Positions 29,142 through 39,325 are shown, numbered from the stretch's first letter. The stretch: DNA of 64,000 bases from an uncultured Thermoguttaceae bacterium (GCA_938042245.1 CALIRO010000040.1:112186-176185), one strand, 5' to 3'. Program-made: numbers and translations. The notes: generated from the sequence alone by a model not told the origin.

Positions 29142-30605
29142 ATGGATCGTTTCCTAAAGTGTTTATGGTATGTTGGGGCACTGGTGGGTATGGGGTTTGG
29201 CCTGGCGGTGGGGGCCGAAGAAGGCGGTTCTGGTCCTGTCGGCAGTCCCGCCGCTGTGCAAAGCCCAGGGCCATCCGCCTCTGAACTCAAGGCAGCTACC
29301 TTCTCGTGCGATATGACGCCGCCGCTGGGCAAACCGATCTATCCCAGTTATAAGCCGTTGGAACTGATCGAAGAGCCGCTGCTGGCCAAAGGTGTGCTGC
29401 TCCAGGCGGGTGAGAACCGATATGTGCTGTGCGCCGTGGATTTTTGTGTACTGGCCAATTCCTCGTATGATCTGTTTCGAGAAAAACTTGCTAAAGCGGT
29501 AGGGACCTCGGTCGATTCTGTGGCGGTGCATACGGTCCATCAGCATACGGCTCCCCATCTAAACGGCGACGCCCAGCGCCTATTGAACAAGTATCCGGAT
29601 CCGCCGCCGTATGTCGATAGTGAGGTTTGGGAGCAGGCGACCGATCGGCTGGCCCAAGCCGCCAAAGAGGCTCTAGACCGGCTGGAACCGTTCGACCGGG
29701 TCGGCCTGGGCCAGGCCAAGGTCCAGCAGGTGGCCTCCAATCGCCGGCTCCTTCGGGACGGCAAGATCGTTGGCCGAATGAGCTCCTGCAAAGACCCGGC
29801 TTTACGCGCCGAGCCGGAAGGCCAAATCGATCCTTATCTGAAAACTATTTCACTGGCCCGAGGCCAGAAGGTTCTGGTTCGGCTTCACTATTATGCGACG
29901 CATCCGCAGAGTTTTTACTATGATCCACGGGCCTCCAGCGATGTACCTGGTTTTGCCCGCCAGCGCCTGGAGAAGAAGGAAGGGGTGTTTCAGATTTACT
30001 TTACCGGCTGTGCGGGCGATGTGGCCATGGGCAAGTACAACGACGGCACCCGGGAGGCCCGGGACGCCTTGACCGATCGGCTTTACCGGGCCATGGAGGA
30101 GTCGGTGGCTTCGACCCGGTGGGAACCGGCTGGCCAGATGGAGTGGAAAACGTTGCCGGTGAAACTGCCGGCCAGGACCGATCCCCTCATGGAAAAAGCT
30201 CGGCAAACCTTGGAAGACCCTAAAGCACCCATGTTAAGCCGGATTTATGCGGCTTGCCGGGTGGCCTATGCGGAACGGGCGGACAGGCCGATCGACATTA
30301 GCCTGGTGCGGATCGGCCCAGCCTGGATCTTGCACCTGCCCGGCGAATGCATGATCGACTTCCAACTGTATGCCCAGAGTTTGGTCCCGGACCGGTTTCT
30401 AGCCGTCACCTCCTATGGGGAAGGCGGAACAAGTTATATCTGTACAGAAGCATCGTATAAGGAGGGCGGCTACGAACCCAGCGCCTCCAACCTGGCCCCA
30501 GAAGCAGAACAGATCCTTAAACAGCTCATCCGCACGCTGTTGGACGTTCCGTCGCCAACCGATCCGTCTCCGGCTACTCCCACGCCGGGAGGAAAGAAAC
30601 CTTAA
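29142..30605 (+). CDS. Secreted neutral-ceramidase-like protein
   Basis: The 487-residue protein starts at ATG 29142 (AGGAGG five bases upstream) with a signal peptide ending at about AVGAEE. The body resembles the N-terminal domain of neutral/alkaline ceramidases: an opening FSCDMTPPLGKPI, a candidate zinc-binding VHTVHQHTAPH, a second LHYYATHPQS and then FTGCAGDVAMG. These proteins are zinc amidases acting on N-acyl lipids, but the many planctomycete members have no proven substrate. It lies divergently from the bd-like oxidase with 244 bp between, and convergently to the PD40 protein. Confidence 0.72.
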   Translation: MDRFLKCLWYVGALVGMGFGLAVGAEEGGSGPVGSPAAVQSPGPSASELKAATFSCDMTPPLGKPIYPSYKPLELIEEPLLAKGVLLQAGENRYVLCAVDFCVLANSSYDLFREKLAKAVGTSVDSVAVHTVHQHTAPHLNGDAQRLLNKYPDPPPYVDSEVWEQATDRLAQAAKEALDRLEPFDRVGLGQAKVQQVASNRRLLRDGKIVGRMSSCKDPALRAEPEGQIDPYLKTISLARGQKVLVRLHYYATHPQSFYYDPRASSDVPGFARQRLEKKEGVFQIYFTGCAGDVAMGKYNDGTREARDALTDRLYRAMEESVASTRWEPAGQMEWKTLPVKLPARTDPLMEKARQTLEDPKAPMLSRIYAACRVAYAERADRPIDISLVRIGPAWILHLPGECMIDFQLYAQSLVPDRFLAVTSYGEGGTSYICTEASYKEGGYEPSASNLAPEAEQILKQLIRTLLDVPSPTDPSPATPTPGGKKP

Positions 30606-30621
30606 AACCCCTCCCAAAACA

Positions 30622-30668
30622 GAAGAAAGAGCCGAGCTCGACTTACCAGGCGCCTTGCTCTTTTCTTG
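30622..30668. terminator. Candidate terminator hairpin between convergent genes
   Basis: AAGAAAGAGC pairs with GCTCTTTTCTT across a loop of about 23 nt, with one bulge. The A-rich left and T-rich right arms could serve both the ceramidase-like gene (plus) and the PD40 gene (minus). The long loop lowers confidence. Confidence 0.4.
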
Positions 30669-30789
30669 CTGGTGGTGAGGCAGTAAAACACATTTGTTCC
30701 TACCACTTCCTAACGCCTGTGGTTCCTATAAAGCAGGAAGCCGCTTCTCCGGGACGGTCTCCACACCGCTAAACCTCGAGCTGCCAAAC

Positions 30790-32265
30790 TCAGTCGATCT
30801 GCTCTTCCACCAAAAAAGCAGTATCTTTTTCCACGGCAATATAGTGAAATTGTCTTTTTTTTGGATCGACAAACAAGGGTTTGCCGGGCGGGAGCCAAAT
30901 TTCCTGGTACCGCGCTTCGGCCTCGGCTTCATCGACGATGGTAAAGGTTCGGCCAGCGTCGGTGGCGGCGTAGAGGAACCGTCGGCTGTCGGGGGTAAAC
31001 GTTAAATAGCCGACCATATCGTACCGGGCTTTGCGTCGGCCATCGACGACGACAAAGCGTGCCCGGCCGCTGCGAGCCACATAGCCAAACCGCCGCCCAT
31101 TGGCACTAAAAACCAACGAGCCATCGCCCACCGCATCCCAAAGCCGATCCTCTTGATGTTCTGCCTGTTGGCCACTGAGACGGACCATGACCACCCGCTC
31201 TCGGCCTTCGCTCTGGGCCACATAGGCCAACCGGTCGCCCTGAGGACTAAAGAGCATCTGGCCAATGCTATCGTAGCTGTTTTTAGGGACCAGGCCATCG
31301 ACTACCACCAACCATTTCGTGCCAGTTCGGGCTGCATAAGCCAGGTGTTTCCCATCCGGGCTGAACATCAGGGTGCCTTCGCCCAGGGCGTCAAAGAGCG
31401 GTTGTTCCTGCCCATCCAAAACCACCCGCCATTTCTGGCCGCTTTGGGCCATGTAGGCTAACCGTTTGCCCTCCGGGCTGAAAACCACTTCCGCCAAATT
31501 GTCGTAGGTTTTCAGCTTTTGGCCATCGACGATCAAAGCCCACTGGCCGCCTTCCAGGACCGAAAACGCAAGCCGACCGCTCCCACTCCACACCAGGCCA
31601 GTGGCAGATCCTAAATAGCTGTACGGCCCGTACTGCTGCTCGCCTGCCACTACCAACCATTGCTCCCCTTGCCGAGCTCCGTAAGCTAACTGTTGACCAT
31701 CCGGACTCCAGACTAATAGACCATCAAAGATTTCATCCCATGCGTTGCCCGGTTGGTTGTTGACCACCACAGCCCGTTTTTGGTCAGGCAGGAGGGCCAC
31801 ATAGGCCAGCTTTTGGCTATCCGGACTGAAGACCGGCTGGCCGACCCGGCTGTAGCGGTTCTGGGGACGGTCTCCGACCACCACAAACCACTCCCCTGCC
31901 TGGCCAGCCACATAGGCCAATTGTTGGCTATCCGGACTGAAACTCAGAGCAGCTATCCGCTCGAAGGCCGGCAACTCGTTGCCATCCAGCACCACTTGCA
32001 TTTTGCCGTCGGCCTTCTTGATATAGGCCAGATGCCGACCGTCCGGACTAATGACCGCCGAATCCCGAACCTCCTTCGGGAACGGTCCTAGAGAAGTTTT
32101 GGTGTGCTTCCGGTTGACCCGGTTCTGGGCGAATGTTTTTTCCGCTGGCCCTAGGAAGCCCCCTGCTACCAGAGCGACCAACATACCTACTAACAGGGTA
32201 TATTGAATTACCCCAAAAGATGTATTTGAAGAGGGCTGCAGAGGACTGGAGTAAACATGATGCAT
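30790..32265 (-). CDS. Secreted PD40/TolB-type beta-propeller protein
   Basis: The 491-residue protein has an N-terminal hydrophobic segment (YTLLVGMLVALVAGGFLG) that acts as signal or anchor. Eight to nine repeats of about 42 residues follow, each built around FSPDGKRLAYVA and a WxVVVDG strand. This is the pattern of WD40-like PD40 propellers, as in TolB. Propellers of this kind bind proteins or carbohydrates; no catalytic motif is present. Start ATG 32265 is preceded by AAGGACGG. It ends 97 bp from the start side of nothing else, since mqnA lies upstream on the same strand. Confidence 0.8.
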   Translation of the reverse strand: MHHVYSSPLQPSSNTSFGVIQYTLLVGMLVALVAGGFLGPAEKTFAQNRVNRKHTKTSLGPFPKEVRDSAVISPDGRHLAYIKKADGKMQVVLDGNELPAFERIAALSFSPDSQQLAYVAGQAGEWFVVVGDRPQNRYSRVGQPVFSPDSQKLAYVALLPDQKRAVVVNNQPGNAWDEIFDGLLVWSPDGQQLAYGARQGEQWLVVAGEQQYGPYSYLGSATGLVWSGSGRLAFSVLEGGQWALIVDGQKLKTYDNLAEVVFSPEGKRLAYMAQSGQKWRVVLDGQEQPLFDALGEGTLMFSPDGKHLAYAARTGTKWLVVVDGLVPKNSYDSIGQMLFSPQGDRLAYVAQSEGRERVVMVRLSGQQAEHQEDRLWDAVGDGSLVFSANGRRFGYVARSGRARFVVVDGRRKARYDMVGYLTFTPDSRRFLYAATDAGRTFTIVDEAEAEARYQEIWLPPGKPLFVDPKKRQFHYIAVEKDTAFLVEEQID

Positions 32266-32361
32266 GCTTCCGTCCTTTAAGTATCTGGAGGGGAGAGGAA
32301 GATCCCATCGTTTTGCTACGCTAAATCTTGGTACTCATCCTCCTCTTTAGGGGGAATGTTA

Positions 32362-33180
32362 TTAGGTTGATTGGGGGAGGCCCGACTGGGAGGTCGGTTC
32401 AAGGGGGAACCGATCCCCCACTTCTGGTGGAAGAAATCCGTATTGCCGGGCCAGCTCATAGAAGTATCGCAGACCGGCTTTTTCCCGCTCGCCAAGCACA
32501 AACACCAAATGATCCCGAAAATATTGGAGGCACTGCTGCTCGGTCAGTTGGCGCCCAGCGGCTTCTCGATGGGCAATCTCAGACAGGTTCGCCAAACCAG
32601 CGTCCCGGCTTTCCCGAAGGATTTGATCCAACCGCTCCACATCCCCCCCGGCTCGGGCAGCCCAAAGAGCAAAGACCATGGGCAAGCCGGTCCACCGAAC
32701 CCACTCCTGGCCCAAGTCCCAGACCTCACAAAACCCGTCTTCTGGGGCCTGCATAGCCCGGTCTCCAATCAGAACCACCGCATCCGCCGCCGATTCCCAG
32801 ACGGGAAACCCAATCGGTAAGTTCGTCAGCCGAGGCCGAAGCCCGTACCGGGACCCAAGAAGAATCTGAGCTAACACCGCACTGGTTCGGGAACCTTCGT
32901 CCAAGGCCAACAGGTGAATAGAGCGGATAGGTACCCGGCTGAAGAGTTTGACGCTTTGGACCCGGCCCCGGCAGGCAATGCAAGCATCGGAGACTACCAC
33001 CCAATTGGGATGCCGAACTACCTCAATAGAGGGAACAAGACCGGCATCAATTTTGCCCTCGGCCAACATCTGAGCCAGTCGGCTAGGCACATCAAAAACC
33101 ATTTCCACCCCAGGAGCAATCCGAGGCAACTCCGCCACCAATGGACAGCTATTTAAATAGACCACCGCACCAATCCGCAC
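32362..33180 (-). CDS. mqnA: Chorismate dehydratase of the futalosine menaquinone pathway
   Basis: MqnA converts chorismate to 3-[(1-carboxyvinyl)oxy]benzoate, the first step of the futalosine route to menaquinone. The 272-residue protein begins MRIGAVVYLNSCPLV and carries FDVPSRLAQML, GKIDAGLVPSIEV, the DEGSRTSAVLAQILL segment and WTGLPMVFALW, all typical of the family's periplasmic-binding-protein-like fold. Length is normal. It stands alone; no other mqn gene is in the window. It implies that the organism uses menaquinone made by this pathway. Confidence 0.9.
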   Translation of the reverse strand: MRIGAVVYLNSCPLVAELPRIAPGVEMVFDVPSRLAQMLAEGKIDAGLVPSIEVVRHPNWVVVSDACIACRGRVQSVKLFSRVPIRSIHLLALDEGSRTSAVLAQILLGSRYGLRPRLTNLPIGFPVWESAADAVVLIGDRAMQAPEDGFCEVWDLGQEWVRWTGLPMVFALWAARAGGDVERLDQILRESRDAGLANLSEIAHREAAGRQLTEQQCLQYFRDHLVFVLGEREKAGLRYFYELARQYGFLPPEVGDRFPLEPTSQSGLPQST

Positions 33181-33715
33181 AGGCTAGATTCCTTTTAGCT
33201 GAGTGGTTTTTCTCAAAGCAGATTTCTGTTTCCCCCCAATAAAGGGGGAATTATCGGGCTTCTGGGTAGAGGTTGACCCCACTTTCGAGGTAAAAGATAT
33301 ACCATTCAAGAGGGCATTCTCTTCTAGCAAAAAATCCTAATCCCGCTCCCCCTTCTGAAAAGGGATGTCCATTACAGTTTTGCCTTCCGTAGCAGAAACG
33401 GCTGCTTTAACGAAGACAATTATAAAGCTTGGTGGGTTCCGCTAAAAGGAACCGCTGGGAGTATGTTTGTTGGTTGGGGTGTTTTCTCTGGGAAGCCACT
33501 CTTCCTTAATTTGCGTGCGGCGAAGGCAAAAGGTAGGGTTAAAGGGGGAGTTTTTTGGAAGATTTACCGGCTGATTTCCCCTTTTTGGTGGCCTAAATCC
33601 CCCGTTGGAGTGATCTGCTACTCTATACCAACTGGGAGTAACTTTGCAGGATTGCCGGTCCAAGTCAAGATACGGCCCAGGTTGAACACTCTCTGGAAAT
33701 AATGTACGAAAGACC
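33181..33715. other. Gene-free divergent region
   Basis: 535 bases between mqnA and the ATPase gene, read outward in both directions. No gene is supported. A short hairpin (GGTTCC...GGAACC, about 33435-33453) is visible. Promoters for both neighbours should lie here; none is clear. Confidence 0.45.
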
Positions 33716-35254
33716 ATGACTGAAAAAGGTTTTGACTCTATAGGAGCGATTCCTCGAGGGGTAGCAACGCAGGGACTCCGCCAACCATTACGGAGTCCGG
33801 CCGGTCCTTATCCAGAGGCATCTCGACAGGCTCAGGAGAATCCGTCAAACCCAATCGGTCAGGAAGCAGACCCGGATGAAAAGTTAAACATGCTTTTAGA
33901 ACGGATTCAGCAGTTAACCCGCCAGGGGGGCAAAGGCAACCGGGCCGCAGGTACGGCTAATACTGAGCCGGCCGAAAAACTCGGACTGAGTCCGGGAGAG
34001 TTTGTCCCGATTGAGCCGAGCAGTTTTGCCGAGGCCCAGCTTACCGACACTGACGTGGAGGCATTGGCGCTGAAGTTTTTGTTGGCCCGGGGGGAGGCAT
34101 CGGGCCGAGAAGTGGCCGACCAAGTGAAACTTCCGTTTGTTTTAGTAGATGAACTTTTGCGTCGGCTCAAGCAGGAACAGGTAGTCGTTCATCGAGGGGC
34201 AGCTCCGATGAACGACTTTATCTATCAGTTGACCGAACTGGGCCGGGAGCGGGCACGCCGGTATGCCGCCCATTGCACCTACTACGGCTCTGCGCCGGTG
34301 TCGCTAAAAGACTACATTGCTAGTGTCCAGGCCCAGTCGTTGAGCCGTCAGCATCCCCAGCCGGAAGATTTACGCCGGGCCTTTTCGGATCTGCTGGTGA
34401 GCGAGCGAATTCTGCATCGGCTAGGGCCGGCCGTCAACTCTGGTCGAGGGCTATTTCTCTATGGAGCTGCGGGCAACGGCAAATCGAGTATTGCCGAACG
34501 GATCACCCGGGCCTTTGGACCGACCATTTGGATTCCACGGGCCTTGGGGGTGGACGGGGAGATCATCCGGCTGTTTGATCCGGTCAATCACGAAGAGGCG
34601 CCGCTGGAGCCAGGCCAGGGCCTATGGGATGGCCGAAAGATCGACCGGCGTTGGGTGCGGATTCGGCGCCCGACCATTATTGCCGGAGGGGAACTTACCA
34701 TGTCGGCCTTGGAGGTAACGCTGAATACATCGACTGGCATTTGCGAAGCCCCCCTGCAACTGAAGAGCAACTGCGGCACCTTGGTCATCGACGATTTCGG
34801 CCGACAGCGGGTGAGCATTCAGGAACTGCTGAACCGATGGATTGTGCCGCTGGAAAAGCGGGTTGATTTTTTGAACCTGCCGAACGGTAAAAAAATTCAG
34901 GTGCCTTTTGACCAATTGATTATCTTTTCAACTAACCTGGAACCGAAATCGCTAGTAGATGAGGCGTTTTTACGGCGGATTCCCTACAAGATCGAAATTC
35001 CGGATCCGACGGAAGAGGAGTTTCGGGCGCTATTTCGGCGGATGGCCGAACAGTTGGGCTGCCCGTACCGGGAAGAGGTGATCGACTACCTGATTGCCAA
35101 GCACTATCGGGCCGCTGGCCGGCCCTTCCGCTGCTGCCATCCCCGGGACCTGATGCTTCAGATAGCTAACTATTGTACATTCACCCGCCAGCCGCTCGAT
35201 ATGACCCCGGAATATTTCGATCTGGCGGTGGAAAATTACTTTTCGGTCATGTAG
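33716..35254 (+). CDS. AAA-type ATPase with winged-helix-like N-terminal region
   Basis: A 512-residue protein of no known specific role. Residues 1-100 are disordered. Residues 105-185 look like a winged helix ([29 protein letters not shown]...). A P-loop ATPase domain follows with Walker [10 protein letters not shown] (250-258), Walker B TLVIDDFG (355-362), a sensor-like FSTN (404-407) and an arginine-finger-like FLRRIPY (418-424). The C-terminal 80 residues resemble a lid ([16 protein letters not shown]). Downstream are a receiver gene, a degenerate GGDEF protein and a TPR protein on the same strand, suggesting a regulatory module. It could be a regulator or a remodeller; I cannot decide. 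Confidence 0.8.
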   Translation: MTEKGFDSIGAIPRGVATQGLRQPLRSPAGPYPEASRQAQENPSNPIGQEADPDEKLNMLLERIQQLTRQGGKGNRAAGTANTEPAEKLGLSPGEFVPIEPSSFAEAQLTDTDVEALALKFLLARGEASGREVADQVKLPFVLVDELLRRLKQEQVVVHRGAAPMNDFIYQLTELGRERARRYAAHCTYYGSAPVSLKDYIASVQAQSLSRQHPQPEDLRRAFSDLLVSERILHRLGPAVNSGRGLFLYGAAGNGKSSIAERITRAFGPTIWIPRALGVDGEIIRLFDPVNHEEAPLEPGQGLWDGRKIDRRWVRIRRPTIIAGGELTMSALEVTLNTSTGICEAPLQLKSNCGTLVIDDFGRQRVSIQELLNRWIVPLEKRVDFLNLPNGKKIQVPFDQLIIFSTNLEPKSLVDEAFLRRIPYKIEIPDPTEEEFRALFRRMAEQLGCPYREEVIDYLIAKHYRAAGRPFRCCHPRDLMLQIANYCTFTRQPLDMTPEYFDLAVENYFSVM

Positions 35255-35327
35255 AAGCACCGCGGAAAAACTCCAACAACAGGTAGCGATCTATTGTCAG
35301 TATGTCATGTTCAGGAAAAGTCTTGAA

Positions 35328-35723
35328 ATGAAATCTCTCATGATCGACGACGATAAGTCATTCCGGATGTTTATTCAGCAGGTGCTGTCGAAGTGGGGCG
35401 TTTGTCATACTGCGTAGGACGGCAATGAGGGGATAAATACCTTTCGGATCGCCCTGGAAGAGGGAAATCCGTATGAGTGTAGATTCGTGGATATTATGAT
35501 GCCGTACATGGACAGCCGCCGCCTGCTGGACACAATCCGCCTGATCGAGCGGCGACGGGGAATTATGCTAGCAGACGGCGTAAAAATTGTAGTTACCACG
35601 GCCAAGGAAAATGCCGACGACTGTTTCCAAACATATCGCAAGGGCTGTGAGTATTTTCTAGTTAAACCGGTTCGGTCTGCGGATGTGCTAGAGTGTTTGC
35701 GGGAGTTAGGCGTCGGGGTATGA
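35328..35723 (+). pseudogene. Stand-alone response-regulator receiver interrupted by an in-frame TAG
   Basis: Reading from ATG 35328 gives MKSLMIDDDKSFRMFIQQVLSKWG and then, at codon 30 (35415-35417), TAG. The same frame continues without shift to TGA at 35721-35723, giving 131 codons in total, the normal length of a CheY-like receiver. The acidic pair (DDD), the phospho-acceptor Asp (VDIMMP), the Thr (VTTAK) and the Lys (LVKPV) are all present, so one point change separates it from an intact gene. Its stop overlaps the next start by ATGA. It may be a young pseudogene, a readthrough gene, two pieces made by reinitiation (ATG 35487), or a sequencing error. Confidence 0.75.
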
Positions 35724-37045
35724 CGTTGCTGGGCCTGACGGTAGTGATTGCGGTGGTGAATTTGGCGGTAGGCTACGCAGCAGCGGTGCTCTTGGGGTTT
35801 GGGCCGCCTACCTTCCGAGATGCTTGGAGTGCGCTAGGATTTGGCAACCGGGGCCGTCTGGAAGAACCGGATCTGCTCTGGCTTCAGAAAGCAAGCGCCC
35901 AACCGGTAGCTGCTCTTCTAGATGGCTTCGAACAGGAGACGACCGAACTTCAACCGGATATAGAACCCTATGACGAGGATATGGCGGAACTGCTCCTGCC
36001 GGATCAGCCGGAATATTGGGACCTCAACGAAAAATACGTAGAAACCTCGATTCTGAAGCTCAACATTGCAATGATCAAAAGCGGGCTGCGCACCCAGGAG
36101 ATTGATATGCGCCTGCGTGCGGCGGCCGGTCGGACCGATCCGGAAACCATCCGTCGATGTCTGGAAGAACTGAAAGAGGTTTGCCAGAGCTATCTGGAGC
36201 AGCACCGAGAGGCGGCAGAACGGTTTGCCGCCCGAATCAGTGAATTGGGCCAATTGCGCAGCTTGGGCGAAGAAATCGAACTAGCGAATCTCGAACAGGC
36301 CGCCCAACTGGAAACCACCTTGAGCAACTTGCAGCACATGGACTTTGAGTCGGACCTGGAGGCGGCCAATCGTCGGCTTTTGTCGGAAATTCACAACCTA
36401 CGGGTGGCGCGGCATTGGCTCCGGGATATGCAGGAGGCGGCCTTCCTGGCCGTCGCTCGGTACGAAGGTCGGCTCCCAAGCATCGAACGCCAACTTTGGC
36501 ATGATCCGCTGACCCGACTTCGGAGTCGGATCGGCCTGGAAGTGGCTCTGGCGGAATGGTGGAAACAAGGCCGACACCAAACCCGCCAAATCACCGGGCT
36601 GCTTCTGGACCTGGACAGTTTCGGCAAAGTGAACGAAAAATACGGCTCGTTGATCGGCGACCGGGTGCTGGTCCATGTGGCCGAATGGATCAAAAAGCAC
36701 GCCTCGCCTGCCGACCTGGTGGGCCGATTTACTGGGGAAAGTTTTTTGCTCATGATGCCCGATGTCGGCCCCCGAGCGGCCATCAAACATGCCGAACAAT
36801 TCCGCCAGACCCTGGAAAAAATGCTCTTCCGCACAGGCGAAGAGACTTTCCGCCTGACGGCTACCGGCGCGGTGGTGGAAGTGCGACCAGAGGATACTGA
36901 TGAACAAGTACTCCGCCGGCTCCAGGAGACCCTCCGGGAGGCAAAACGAGCTGGCCGAAACCGCATCTTCTTCCATAACGGCCGGCAACCCGAACCGGTG
37001 GAAGCGCCCAACCTGGGCGCCGAACAGACCGAAATCGTTTTGTAA
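35720..37045 (+). CDS. Membrane protein with degenerate GGDEF domain
   Basis: The 441-residue protein starts at ATG 35720, overlapping the receiver's stop as ATGA; a longer reading from 35693 is unlikely. One membrane helix lies at residues 1-27. Residues 90-255 are mostly helical and coiled-coil (EELKEVCQSYLEQHREAAERF...). Residues 270-420 have the fold of a diguanylate cyclase (HDPLTRLRSRIGLEVAL, LLLDLDSFGKVNEKYG, GDRVLVHVAEWI). The signature GGDEF is TGESF at residues 338-342, so cyclase activity is doubtful; it may bind GTP or c-di-GMP, or act by contact only. Confidence 0.85.
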   Translation: MTLLGLTVVIAVVNLAVGYAAAVLLGFGPPTFRDAWSALGFGNRGRLEEPDLLWLQKASAQPVAALLDGFEQETTELQPDIEPYDEDMAELLLPDQPEYWDLNEKYVETSILKLNIAMIKSGLRTQEIDMRLRAAAGRTDPETIRRCLEELKEVCQSYLEQHREAAERFAARISELGQLRSLGEEIELANLEQAAQLETTLSNLQHMDFESDLEAANRRLLSEIHNLRVARHWLRDMQEAAFLAVARYEGRLPSIERQLWHDPLTRLRSRIGLEVALAEWWKQGRHQTRQITGLLLDLDSFGKVNEKYGSLIGDRVLVHVAEWIKKHASPADLVGRFTGESFLLMMPDVGPRAAIKHAEQFRQTLEKMLFRTGEETFRLTATGAVVEVRPEDTDEQVLRRLQETLREAKRAGRNRIFFHNGRQPEPVEAPNLGAEQTEIVL

Positions 37046-37208
37046 TGCCACTCCCACAGCCCACCAAAACAGAACCGGGGAGATGCCTCGCAACAACCTC
37101 CGAACCGCCAAAATGACCAACTCCAACACAGCGAGAAACCACCTGTTCGGACGGCGGCATAGCCCTCTCTAGGCACCATTATGAGCTACTGTTCAGGAGA
37201 CGTAGGCC

Positions 37209-38546
37209 ATGTTCGATGAAATGGATCTGATGCGCCGCGGCGAAGCCTTGCGAGAAAAGAAAGACTATGAGCAAGCCATCGCAGTTTTTTCCGAAGTCAT
37301 TAAGCTGAATCCCCGGCTGGCCGAGGCCTATTATGCCCGGGGTAACTGCTATGAAGAATTGGGGCTGCATGACGAGGCGATTGCCAATTACAATGAGGTA
37401 CTTCGGTTCAGCCCTCGGGAAGCGGCGGCCTATTATAACCGCGGTTGTACCTACGGCAAAAAAGGCGAGCGCACCCAGGCGATTGCCGACTATACCAAGG
37501 CCATCGAACTGGATCCCCAATATGCCAAAGCCTATTACAACCGGGGGGTGTTATACTTCAAACGGGGCGAACTGGAGCGGGCGATGGCCGATTTCCAACA
37601 GGCCATCCTCTTGCAACCAAACGATCCCGACTTTTATGTTTCCCGAGGACTTGTTTATACAGTGCAACGGAACTTTGAGGCCGCTCTGGCCGACTATCAA
37701 AAGGCCATTCAGCTCCATCCGAAGCACCTGAAAGCCCACGGCAACCAGGCCAATCTTTTCGAGATGCAAGGCAAATACGAAGAGGCCATCGATGGATACA
37801 CAAAAGTTCTCCAAATTAACCCCAAAGACGCCAAGGCCTATCTGAACCGAGGCTTGGTCTATTTTCGGATGGGACGATACGACGAGGCGATTGCCGACTT
37901 TACCGAGGCGGCCCGGCTAAACCCGAAAAGCGGCAAAATCTTCCTAAATCGAGGTCTAGCCTACTCCAAAAAACACGATAACCAAAAGGCCTTGGCCGAT
38001 TTTGACGAGGCCATTCGCCTGGAACCGAAAAATCTGGATGCCTACATTGCCCGTGGCAGCGCCCGAAGCGCTTTAGGTCGGCGGGAAGAGGCGTTGGAGG
38101 ACTACAATGAAGCGATTCGCTTGAATCCTCGCTCGGCCAAGGCGTATTTTCATCGGGCTGTGCTGCATGGCCTGGAAGGCCGCCTGGATAGCGCCTTGCA
38201 AGATTATACCCAGGCCATCCATCTGGAACCGGCGGATCCTCATGCCTGGTGCCATCGGGGGGTTATTTATACACGCAAACATAATTTCACTCAGGCTCTG
38301 GCCGATTACGCTGCTGCCCTAGAGCGAGATCCGAATTATTTGGCCGCCCATTATAACCGGGGATTGGTCTATCGGATCTTAGGCCAGTGGGAGGAGGCGA
38401 TTGCCTCATTTACTGCGGCGATTCGGCTCGAGCCAACCTATGGCCGAGCCTATCAAAACCGAGCCATCGCTTACAGCCAAATCGGCCAGCATTCCAAGGC
38501 CGCCGCCGATCTCGAAAAAGCCAAACAACTAGGCATCCGCTTGTAA
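37209..38546 (+). CDS. TPR-repeat protein
   Basis: The 445-residue protein is nearly all tetratricopeptide repeats: about 12-13 units of 34 residues with the usual A-x-Y-N-R-G and A-DY--AI-L-P pattern (for example AKAYYNRGVLYFKRGELERAMADFQQAI). There is no signal peptide or membrane helix, so it is probably a cytoplasmic scaffold. Start ATG 37209 has CAGGAG nine bases upstream. It is the last gene of the ATPase/receiver/GGDEF group and may bridge these proteins. Confidence 0.88.
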   Translation: MFDEMDLMRRGEALREKKDYEQAIAVFSEVIKLNPRLAEAYYARGNCYEELGLHDEAIANYNEVLRFSPREAAAYYNRGCTYGKKGERTQAIADYTKAIELDPQYAKAYYNRGVLYFKRGELERAMADFQQAILLQPNDPDFYVSRGLVYTVQRNFEAALADYQKAIQLHPKHLKAHGNQANLFEMQGKYEEAIDGYTKVLQINPKDAKAYLNRGLVYFRMGRYDEAIADFTEAARLNPKSGKIFLNRGLAYSKKHDNQKALADFDEAIRLEPKNLDAYIARGSARSALGRREEALEDYNEAIRLNPRSAKAYFHRAVLHGLEGRLDSALQDYTQAIHLEPADPHAWCHRGVIYTRKHNFTQALADYAAALERDPNYLAAHYNRGLVYRILGQWEEAIASFTAAIRLEPTYGRAYQNRAIAYSQIGQHSKAAADLEKAKQLGIRL

Positions 38547-38782
38547 TGGGTCTGCCAGGAGTAGAAGGAGCAATATGGATAGAGCCTCCCCTCCGAAAAT
38601 CCTGGGGCCTCGGCGGGTAAGGGCAGTTGCCGGGATAGGGGGCCAAGCCACCAATCGCCCGGTTCTACCAATCCTGGGGGCCTCTGCGTGGTTAGTGTAA
38701 GTGGGGCCATCCGGCAGCAGTCCACAGCCGGTGGACCAACTCGCAGATGTCTGCGGGTTCCATAACCGGAGATTTTCCAGGT

Positions 38783-39325
38783 TCAGTGTAATGGGTGCAA
38801 ACCGGCGGCAGTCCGCTGTCGGTTAACCAAAAGCAAAGCCTGGGGTTCTTTTTTGAGCAGTTTCACCAGTTGGGAGGGGGTGCAATCCAGCCGGGGGGCT
38901 GCTGCTTTCGGTTCCCAGCCTGCCGACGCCAGCACATCAAGCGCTTCGGCCAAAAGAGCCGGAAAATCCTCATGCTCTGGATTAATCACCAAGCGCCCGC
39001 TCTGACATCGGCGCTGCCAAAGAGAACTAGGTTGATACTCGGCCGGAATCGGCTGGCGAAGTGCGATGGCTAAGTTCAGGCGGAGGCGAAAAAGTGCCAC
39101 CCGACGGTTGTCCGCCTGCAAGCGCCGCTCATTGGCCTCAGCCGTGATCCCGCTCGGCAGATGACAGATCCACCAAGCGGTTTCGACCTTATTGCGATGT
39201 TGGCCGCCGGGGCCGCCTCGGCGTAACCGACGGGTTTGACACTGGCCAAGCAGCTTCTCTATCGGCCAAGCCGCCGGATGGGCATAATAGGATTGCATGG
39301 CACGGGCAGGATGAACTAACTGCAT
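38783..39325 (-). CDS. Peptide chain release factor-like protein (GGQ domain)
   Basis: The 180-residue protein has the release-factor GGQ motif in RRGGPGGQHRNKVETAWW, the sequence that triggers peptidyl-tRNA hydrolysis. It lacks the codon-recognition domains of RF1/RF2. In this it resembles ArfB-type rescue factors and planctomycete 'release factor-like' proteins. The C-terminal half has a conserved-looking helical part (INPEHEDFPALLAEALDVLASAGWE) rather than the short basic ArfB tail, so it may not be ArfB itself. Start ATG 39325 follows GAGGA by six to seven bases; eleven extra in-frame residues upstream are not counted. Confidence 0.78.
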   Translation of the reverse strand: MQLVHPARAMQSYYAHPAAWPIEKLLGQCQTRRLRRGGPGGQHRNKVETAWWICHLPSGITAEANERRLQADNRRVALFRLRLNLAIALRQPIPAEYQPSSLWQRRCQSGRLVINPEHEDFPALLAEALDVLASAGWEPKAAAPRLDCTPSQLVKLLKKEPQALLLVNRQRTAAGLHPLH

